Below are positions 1 through 4,012 of a stretch of 8,931 nucleotides of DNA, in pieces. The DNA lies in contig SKYL01000145.1 of NCBI GenBank assembly GCA_007127935.1, positions 1 to 8,931 of the forward strand. Direction: 5' to 3'. The notes below the pieces were generated by a model, which had not been told where the DNA came from, made no database searches, and worked only from the letters and a program-made list of their open reading frames with translations. The translations under genes and the position numbers were made by a program. Numbering within the stretch: position 1 is the first letter of the stretch; each line of letters begins with the position of its first letter. The stretch is from Halorhodospira sp. (GTDB taxonomy: Bacteria > Pseudomonadota > Gammaproteobacteria > Nitrococcales > Halorhodospiraceae).

Positions 1-4
1 CGGT

Positions 5-424
5 GTGCGGCTGGTTCTTGACACCAATATCGCGCTCTCGGGCCTGCTTTGGGGTGGCCCGCCTGGACGCCTGATCGATTCGGCTATCGCCGAGGATATC
101 GAACTGGCGAGTAGTGCCGCGCTACTCGCCGAACTACAGGGTGTGCTTGTACGCTCGAAATTCGCAGACCAACTCGCGCTGCACAATATCACGGCGGCTG
201 ACGTTTTCGACGGCTATGCGTCGCTGGTGGTAATCGTCACACCAGCCGCGATTGAACCCACCATAAAGCGTGATCCGGCAGACGACCAGGTCTTGGCGAC
301 TGCGTTGTCGGCAAAGGCCGATCTCATCGTCTCAGGCGACGATCATCTGCTCGATCTGAAGCAATTCCGCGAGATAGACATCGTTACTGCGGCAACAGCA
401 ATCGACCGTATTCCATCCGTCTGA
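5..424 (+). CDS. PIN-domain putative toxin (type II toxin-antitoxin family); 5' end may lie outside window
   Basis: This encodes a small PIN-fold protein of the type annotated as 'putative toxin-antitoxin system toxin component, PIN family'. Members are metal-dependent ribonucleases held in check by a partner antitoxin. With the GTG at 5 as start the product is 139 residues. It opens with LVLDTN (acidic D6) and has a further Glu in AELQGVL (E43), an acidic cluster RDPADDQVLATA (D90, D93, D94) and the GDDHLL motif (D112, D113). These are the expected PIN metal ligands, so the domain looks complete. The reading frame is still open at the left edge, so the true start could be a few codons upstream and GTG is provisional. 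No antitoxin is visible; it would be expected just upstream, outside the window. Base composition is lower in GC than the genes to the right (a hand count of 121-180 gives 34 of 60 G+C). With the adjacent tRNA this suggests acquired DNA. The family call is firm; toxicity is inferred. Confidence 0.85.
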   Translation: MRLVLDTNIALSGLLWGGPPGRLIDSAIAEDIELASSAALLAELQGVLVRSKFADQLALHNITAADVFDGYASLVVIVTPAAIEPTIKRDPADDQVLATALSAKADLIVSGDDHLLDLKQFREIDIVTAATAIDRIPSV

Positions 425-513
425 ATCCCCAGCGGCTGCTGCTTACATAGTGCTTACACGGAGGGGCTGCTTACTTTCTTTGTCGTGCTACCGTCTTTGC
501 AACTTATTGATTT
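425..513. other. Spacer between the PIN gene and tRNA-Ser with three TGCTTAC words
   Basis: No gene is seen here. The word TGCTTAC occurs at 440-446, 451-457 and 468-474 in the same orientation. The sequence becomes AT-richer toward the 3' end of the tRNA gene. If the left part of the window is an integrated element, this is its tRNA-proximal end and the repeated words could be recombinase or accessory-protein sites. That is inference from position only. Confidence 0.4.
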
Positions 514-601
514 TGGCGGAGAGGGGGGGATTCGAACCCCCGAGGGCTCGCGCCCTGCCCGATTTCAAGTCGGGTGCTTTCGACCACTCAGCCACCTCTC
601 C
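514..601 (-). tRNA. tRNA-Ser (anticodon UGA)
   Basis: Read on the minus strand, a complete cloverleaf with encoded CCA is present. The acceptor arm GGAGAGG (595-601) pairs with CCTCTCC (518-524), followed by discriminator G and CCA (514-516). The anticodon arm is CCCGA, loop CTTGAAA, TCGGG, giving anticodon TGA at 565-567. A long variable arm (GGGC, GCGA loop, GCCC) marks it as a class II tRNA, as expected for serine. The T arm has GGGGG, TTCGAAT, CCCCC. It decodes UCA and related UCN codons. It begins 8 bases after the pyrD stop codon on the same strand, so it may be co-transcribed with pyrD and released by RNase processing, or driven by a promoter inside pyrD. Confidence 0.97.
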
Positions 602-609
602 TCAGTGAC

Positions 610-1659
610 CTAGTGTGCGGCGCGCCACGCCCGGGAACAAGGCCGCGCCGCGGCGGCGGCCCGCACCGCCTCTCCCACCAGGCGCGGACCCCGGTAGACG
701 AGCCCGGTGTAGAGCTGGATCAGATCGGCGCCGGCCTCCAGACGCTCCCGCGCGTCGTCGCCGGTGCAGATGCCGCCGACGCCGATCAGCGCGGTCTTGC
801 CCCGGCACTGGCGCACCAGGGTGCGCAGCACCTCCTCCGCGGCCGGCTTCAGAGGGCGGCCGCTGAGGCCGCCGGCCTCCGCCGCCGCGGGAACCCCCTC
901 CAACCCGGGGCGGGCCACCGTGGTGTTGGTGGCGGCGATGCCGTCCACCTGCTGCTCCAGGAGTTGCTCCACCACCGGCTCCAACTGGCCCGGCTCCCAG
1001 TCGGGGGCGATCTTGACCACCAACGGGACGTGGCGCTCGTAGGCAGCCGCCAGGCGGCGCCGCTCCGCCTGCAACCGGTGGACGATGGTCCGCAGGTTGG
1101 CCACCTCCTGCAACGACCGCAGTCCGGGGGTGTTGGGCGAGGAGACGTTGACCGCCACGTAGTCGGCGACCCCGTAGACCGCATCCAGGGCGGCGGCGTA
1201 GTCATCGGCCGCCCGCTCCGGCGGGGTGTCGCGATTCTTGCCGATGTTGATCCCGACCACGCCCCGGTAGCCGGAGCTACGCAACCGCGTCGCCAGGGCG
1301 GCCGCCCCGGCGTTATTGAAGCCCATGCGGTTGATCAGCGCCTGGGCCTGGGGGATGCGGAAGAGCCGGGGCCGGGGGTTGCCGGGCTGGGGCCGTGGGG
1401 TCACGGTACCCAGCTCGATAAACCCGAACCCCATGCGCGCCAGCGTGGTGAGGTACTTGCCGTCCTTGTCGAACCCGGCGGCAAGCCCCACCGGGTTGGG
1501 GAAGTCGATGCCCATCACCCTCCGGGGCAGCGCGGGGATGCGGCCCCGCATCCAGGCGATCAACCCCAACGGCCCGGCCAGGCGCGCCAACCCCAGGGCG
1601 GCGCCGTGGGCGGTCTCGGGGTCCAACCGGAAGAGCAAAGGACGAATGAGCGGGTACAT
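610..1659 (-). CDS. pyrD: Dihydroorotate dehydrogenase (quinone), class 2
   Basis: This FMN enzyme of the inner membrane oxidises dihydroorotate to orotate, the fourth step of pyrimidine synthesis, and passes electrons to the quinone pool. The product is 349 residues (E. coli PyrD is 336). Residues 1-45 match the N-terminal membrane-associating helices that define class 2 (MYPLIRPLLFRLDPETAH). The barrel follows, with NPVGLAAGFDKDG (K66), the substrate loop INRMGFNNAG (N111), NVSSPNTPGL with the class 2 catalytic Ser at 174, TNTT near 244, and the FMN phosphate motifs GVGGI and LYTGLVY. The ATG at 1659 has a good GGAGAA ribosome site just upstream. The 8-base gap to tRNA-Ser means no terminator fits between them. 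The C terminus (about residues 333-349, Ala/Arg-rich) extends past the usual end. The PilZ gene lies 181 bases upstream on the same strand. A 368-codon open frame on the opposite strand is a high-GC shadow. Confidence 0.97.
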   Translation of the reverse strand: MYPLIRPLLFRLDPETAHGAALGLARLAGPLGLIAWMRGRIPALPRRVMGIDFPNPVGLAAGFDKDGKYLTTLARMGFGFIELGTVTPRPQPGNPRPRLFRIPQAQALINRMGFNNAGAAALATRLRSSGYRGVVGINIGKNRDTPPERAADDYAAALDAVYGVADYVAVNVSSPNTPGLRSLQEVANLRTIVHRLQAERRRLAAAYERHVPLVVKIAPDWEPGQLEPVVEQLLEQQVDGIAATNTTVARPGLEGVPAAAEAGGLSGRPLKPAAEEVLRTLVRQCRGKTALIGVGGICTGDDARERLEAGADLIQLYTGLVYRGPRLVGEAVRAAAAARPCSRAWRAAH

Positions 1660-1840
1660 CGATTCTCCAATGGATAAGCAATGAACACGCGACCGGCGGC
1701 CGGCAGGGTGGAAACCCTTATCGACCGCGCGATCGGCCTTGGCTTACACTTCAGCTTAACGGGGGATCGCTGGACAGCCTTATGCGGCGCGACATATTCA
1801 ACCAGAAGAGCGACGGGGGCAAGTCCGGGGGGCCGGCGTA
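1660..1840. other. Intergenic spacer between the PilZ gene and pyrD
   Basis: There is no convincing gene here. It should hold the pyrD leader or promoter (minus strand), but I cannot assign -35/-10 boxes with confidence. There is a near-perfect 14-base palindrome at 1722-1735 (CGACCGCGCGATCG, one symmetric mismatch pair). A small 5-bp hairpin lies at 1705-1718 (AGGGT, GGAA, ACCCT). No T-rich terminator is seen after the PilZ gene, so read-through into pyrD is possible. Confidence 0.4.
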
Positions 1841-2152
1841 TCACTCGCGGTCGATGGTCAGCGCCCCGGCCACCACCGCACCGCCGCCCTCGATCTCATC
1901 GACTCGCGCCACCTGGAGGGTGCCGGTCAGCGGCGGCAACCGCTCGTCGGCCGGGGTGACACAGACATACAAGAGTTCTCCGGCGGTCACCGCGACCTCG
2001 GTCTCGAACTGTAACCCGTCGGCGCTGAGATCCCGGGTCCAACCCCGGTGGCAACCGGCGGGCTCGCCGGACCGGTGGAAGGACAGGTCGGTCTCCACCT
2101 CCAACCGCTGGAACGAACGGCGGTTGGCCCACGACTCACGATGCTCAGCCAT
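1841..2152 (-). CDS. PilZ domain protein (probable c-di-GMP receptor)
   Basis: This is a 103-residue stand-alone PilZ domain. It carries both hallmarks of c-di-GMP binding: an RxxxR motif at 12-16 (RSFQR) near the N terminus and a D/NxSxxG motif at 41-46 (DLSADG). They are followed by beta-strand-rich sequence and the hydrophobic segment ELLYVCVTP. Single-domain PilZ proteins act as adaptors that relay c-di-GMP levels to motility, pili, polysaccharide secretion or transcription; the specific partner cannot be read from sequence. The open frame runs upstream to 2653, but that part is antisense to the transglycosylase. I chose the ATG at 2152 because AAAAGGGAG lies just ahead of it and it starts right before the PilZ fold. 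A perfect 9-bp hairpin sits in the leader a few bases upstream of that ribosome site. A diguanylate cyclase at the right end of the window could supply the ligand, though a functional link is only inferred. Confidence 0.9.
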   Translation of the reverse strand: MAEHRESWANRRSFQRLEVETDLSFHRSGEPAGCHRGWTRDLSADGLQFETEVAVTAGELLYVCVTPADERLPPLTGTLQVARVDEIEGGGAVVAGALTIDRE

Positions 2153-2166
2153 TGGCGCTCCCTTTT

Positions 2167-2188
2167 CCGCATCCGTCGGCGGATGCGG
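2167..2188. promoter_or_regulatory. Perfect 9-bp inverted repeat in the PilZ gene leader
   Basis: CCGCATCCG and CGGATGCGG flank a 4-base loop (TCGG on the plus strand). On the minus strand the hairpin ends just before AAAAGGGAG, the PilZ ribosome site, so an RNA form could influence PilZ translation and a DNA form could be an operator. No T-run follows on either strand, so an intrinsic terminator is unlikely. Confidence 0.5.
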
Positions 2189-2204
2189 CCATGGGCGAGA
2201 AAGG

Positions 2205-2222
2205 GGGGCCGGATTCGGCCCC
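2205..2222. promoter_or_regulatory. 7-bp GC-rich inverted repeat between the PilZ and transglycosylase genes
   Basis: GGGGCCG, GATT, CGGCCCC on the plus strand forms a strong stem. It lies in the 126-base divergent region, where both promoters should be. No T-run follows on the plus strand; on the minus strand the stem is followed by CCTTTCTC, which is only weakly terminator-like. Its role is unknown. Confidence 0.4.
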
Positions 2223-2247
2223 GTCCATCGCCTCTCCATTAAAACCG

Positions 2248-2259
2248 ATCCGATCGGAT
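2248..2259. promoter_or_regulatory. Perfect 12-bp palindrome upstream of the transglycosylase gene
   Basis: ATCCGATCGGAT is a perfect palindrome ending 10 bases before the GGAGG ribosome site (2269-2273) of the transglycosylase gene. It overlaps the alternative ATG at 2258. This is a plausible operator for a dimeric regulator, but there is no matching regulator gene in the window and no second copy was seen. Confidence 0.35.
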
Positions 2260-2278
2260 GCCGCCAGCGGAGGCCCGA

Positions 2279-3508
2279 ATGAACTTGAGACGCGGCGTTG
2301 CCACGGCCGTCTCCGGCTGGTTGCTGGCCGCTCTCCCGGCGGTTGCGCCGGCCGCCTTCGAAGAGTGCGTGGCCGATCTGCGGGAAGACTTGGTCCGTGA
2401 CGGACAACCGGCCGAGGTAGTGGAGGCCGCCCTTGCGGACGTGCGGCGGCTGGAACGCCTCATCGAGCTCGACCGCCACCAGCCGGAGTTCGTCCAGCAC
2501 TTCTGGGACTATGTCGATCGGCGCGTCACCGAGCACCGGGTGACCCAGGGCCGGCGCCTGCTGGAGGAGAACTCCGCGCTGCTCTGGCGTATCCACGGCG
2601 ACTACGGGATCAGCCCCCGCTACCTCGTGGCGCTGTGGGGCATGGAGACCCATTACGGCGCCTACTTCGGCCGGGTGCCGGTGGTGGACGCCTTGGTCAC
2701 CCTCACCTGCGACGGCCGCCGGGGCTCATTCTTCCGTACGCAGTTGCAGGCCACCATGGAGATCCTGTCGGACCGCCGGATGGAACGCGCGCAGATGCGC
2801 GGCTCGTGGGCCGGGGCCATGGGCCACACCCAGTTCATGCCCACCACCTTCCTCGACTACGCGGTGGACTACGACGGATCGGGGCGCATCGACCTGTGGG
2901 GCAGTTTGGCCGACGCCTTCGGCTCTTCGGCCAACTACCTCCGTTCCATGGGGTGGCAACCGGGGCAACGGTGGGGCCGCGAGGTCGCCCTCGCCGACGA
3001 TTTCGACTACGCACTGGCCGGGCTCGAGCAGCGGCGCCCGTTAAATGAGTGGGACCAGGCTGGGGTGCGCCGGGCCGACGGCGGCCGCCTCCCGGCGTCC
3101 GATATGGAGGGATCGGTGATCTTGCCCATGGGCCGGGACGGCCCCGCGTTCCTGGTCTACAACAACTTCCGTATCTTGATGCGCTGGAACGCATCGGTCT
3201 CCTACGCGTTGGCGGTGGCCCACCTGGCGGATCGCATTGACGGGCATCCGCCGCTGCGGGGCGGCCGCCCGGACGCCAAGGAGATCCTCAGCCGCCGGGA
3301 GACCGAGTGGGTGCAGAAACGGCTGAACCGGTTGGGCTACGACGCCGGGGAGCCGGACGGCCTCATCGGCCCCAACACGCGCCGGGCGGTCCGCGCCTAC
3401 CAGGCCGATCACGGCCTGACCGCGGACGGCTACCCGGATCGGGGACTGATGCTCCACCTGGAGCGGCAACTGGTGGCCCACGACGAGAAGGACCACGGAG
3501 GGTCGTAA
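2279..3508 (+). CDS. Secreted MltB-family lytic murein transglycosylase with C-terminal peptidoglycan-binding domain
   Basis: This enzyme cleaves the MurNAc-GlcNAc bond of peptidoglycan non-hydrolytically, leaving 1,6-anhydroMurNAc, and acts in the periplasm. I start it at the ATG at 2279 because GGAGG (2269-2273) is correctly spaced and residues 1-25 then form a clean signal peptide (MNLRR, hydrophobic core, AVAPA). The ATG 21 bases upstream lacks this fit. The product is 409 residues. The mature N terminus has no lipobox Cys after the signal, so it should be soluble, unlike lipoprotein MltB. Catalytic domain motifs are VALWGMETHYG (catalytic Glu 123), GSWAGAMGHTQFMP (176-188), DLWGSLADAFGSSANYL (205-221) and the NF-x-MRWN-x-S-x-x-YALAV segment (296-314). 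Residues about 335-398 form a PG_binding_1 domain (VQKRLNRLGYDAGEPDG, IGPNTRRAVRAYQ). That architecture matches the MltB-like 'lytic murein transglycosylase' group. It ends one base before the opposing stop codon of the glutaredoxin-like gene. Confidence 0.93.
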   Translation: MNLRRGVATAVSGWLLAALPAVAPAAFEECVADLREDLVRDGQPAEVVEAALADVRRLERLIELDRHQPEFVQHFWDYVDRRVTEHRVTQGRRLLEENSALLWRIHGDYGISPRYLVALWGMETHYGAYFGRVPVVDALVTLTCDGRRGSFFRTQLQATMEILSDRRMERAQMRGSWAGAMGHTQFMPTTFLDYAVDYDGSGRIDLWGSLADAFGSSANYLRSMGWQPGQRWGREVALADDFDYALAGLEQRRPLNEWDQAGVRRADGGRLPASDMEGSVILPMGRDGPAFLVYNNFRILMRWNASVSYALAVAHLADRIDGHPPLRGGRPDAKEILSRRETEWVQKRLNRLGYDAGEPDGLIGPNTRRAVRAYQADHGLTADGYPDRGLMLHLERQLVAHDEKDHGGS

Positions 3509-3509
3509 T

Positions 3510-3836
3510 CTACTCGGCCTGCTCCACGAGCACACCGCGCAAGTACTCGATGATGTCCCCGGACTCGTAAAGCCACTTGCCACCGCCCTCGCCGTCGGGG
3601 ATATAGAGGCACGGGACCTGGCGCCGCCCGCCCTCCCGCCGCAGCCGCTCGGCGGCCTCCTCGTCCTTGTCGATATCGACCCCCTCGAGGGTGACGCCAA
3701 GGCTCCGCACCGCTAGCCGCACCCGTATGCAGAACGGGCACCACCGCGTCTCGTAGAGCTTCAGCCCCTCCGTTGCCTGATCCAACCGCCGCTGGAGCCG
3801 CCGCTGCTCCCCCGGATCAACCATCTCTTCGCTCAT
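3510..3836 (-). CDS. Glutaredoxin-like / GST N-terminal-domain thiol protein
   Basis: This is a 108-residue cytoplasmic protein with a thioredoxin fold. After a charged, helical N-terminal extension (residues 1-25, rich in Glu, Gln and Arg) come LYETRWCPFCIRVRLA with the redox CxxC at C33 and C36, the RQVPCLYI cis-Pro loop (P75), and the ESGDIIEYL glutathione-binding segment (91-99). Those three features define glutaredoxins and GST N-terminal domains. It probably reduces protein or glutathione mixed disulfides; the substrate is unknown. The open frame extends upstream to 3923, but the ATG at 3836 has an ideal GGGAGG site and the preceding codons resemble leader sequence. A possible promoter is listed separately. 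It converges on the transglycosylase gene with a single base between stop codons, so the two transcripts must overlap at their 3' ends. Confidence 0.88.
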   Translation of the reverse strand: MSEEMVDPGEQRRLQRRLDQATEGLKLYETRWCPFCIRVRLAVRSLGVTLEGVDIDKDEEAAERLRREGGRRQVPCLYIPDGEGGGKWLYESGDIIEYLRGVLVEQAE

Positions 3837-3863
3837 AAGCCCTCCCGGAAAGCTGCGAGTTTC

Positions 3864-3893
3864 AAGATACATTTCGTACATTGCAAGCGCCAA
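3864..3893 (-). promoter_or_regulatory. Possible sigma-70 type promoter for the glutaredoxin-like gene
   Basis: On the minus strand, TTGGCG (3888-3893) and TATCTT (3864-3869) are separated by 18 bases, about 30 bases upstream of the ATG. Both boxes share four of six bases with consensus, so this is a weak, visual match only. The left repeat unit of the 3889-3926 duplication overlaps the -35 box. Confidence 0.3.
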
Positions 3894-3926
3894 CCACCCG
3901 TCATTGCGCCAACTGCCCGTCATTGC
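3889..3926. repeat. Tandem duplication of a 19-base unit, two mismatches
   Basis: Unit 1 (3889-3907) is GCCAACCACCCGTCATTGC and unit 2 (3908-3926) is GCCAACTGCCCGTCATTGC. They are adjacent and differ only at two neighbouring bases. A further CATTGC lies at 3879-3884. The second unit runs directly into the dispersed-repeat-like element, which shares its CCCGTCATTGCG core, so the duplication may be a by-product of that element. Confidence 0.8.
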
Positions 3927-3947
3927 GAGCGTAGCGAAGCAATCTCC
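3918..3947. repeat. Short interspersed repeat-like element (CGTCATTGCGAGC... type)
   Basis: The segment begins CGTCATTGCGAGC and ends GAAGCAATCTCC. ATTGC (3922-3926) and GCAAT (3939-3943) form an inverted repeat around a GAGCGTAGCGAA centre. From memory, sequences of this kind occur as short multi-copy intergenic elements in many bacterial genomes. I see only one full copy here plus a truncated copy at 3899-3908, so multi-copy status in this genome is inferred. Confidence 0.55.
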
Positions 3948-3962
3948 ACCACTTGCACTTTT

Positions 3963-3990
3963 AACTCAGTCACTTGAAACTGAGTTTCAA
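3963..3990 (+). promoter_or_regulatory. Two mutually exclusive hairpins in the ppk1 leader
   Basis: Stem A pairs AACTCAGT (3963-3970) with ACTGAGTT (3979-3986), giving 8 bp around an 8-base loop. Stem B pairs TTGAAAC (3974-3980) with GTTTCAA (3984-3990), giving 7 bp around TGA. They share bases, so only one can form at a time. The region lies 23-50 bases ahead of the preferred GTG start of ppk1. No T-run follows. A role in attenuation or as a protein-binding site is possible but unproven. Confidence 0.45.
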
Positions 3991-4012
3991 CTGCAATCAT
4001 CGGGATTTATAC

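Noticed and set aside
574..1677. Long plus-strand open frame (367 codons) opposite pyrD
   Set aside because: Gly/Arg/Pro/Gln-rich low-complexity product with no recognisable motif, exactly antisense to an intact PyrD; typical of high-GC codon bias.
1681..1959. Small plus-strand open frame starting MNTRPAAGRVETLIDRAIG
   Set aside because: It has a weak GGAT site and its first 35 residues look protein-like, but it then runs antisense into the PilZ gene as Arg/Pro-rich sequence. A remnant of a lost gene is possible; a protein search of residues 8-45 would decide.
2167..2222. Hairpins as intrinsic terminators
   Set aside because: They lie between divergent gene starts and lack a T-tract immediately after the stem.
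2258..2278. Earlier ATG for the transglycosylase
   Set aside because: No ribosome site, overlaps a palindrome, and would place charged residues ahead of the signal peptide; GGAGG points to 2279.
2153..2653. Upstream extension of the PilZ reading frame
   Set aside because: Antisense to the transglycosylase; the PilZ fold, ribosome site and ATG at 2152 explain the gene fully.
3837..3923. Longer N terminus for the glutaredoxin-like protein
   Set aside because: Codons overlap the likely promoter and repeat region, and the ATG at 3836 has an ideal GGGAGG site.
3879..3947. CRISPR array
   Set aside because: Only two adjacent 19-base units without spacers, and no cas genes.
3918..3990. Pho box for phosphate control of ppk1
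   Set aside because: No pair of CTGTCAT-like half sites with the right spacing; the CGTCATT word belongs to the repeat element.
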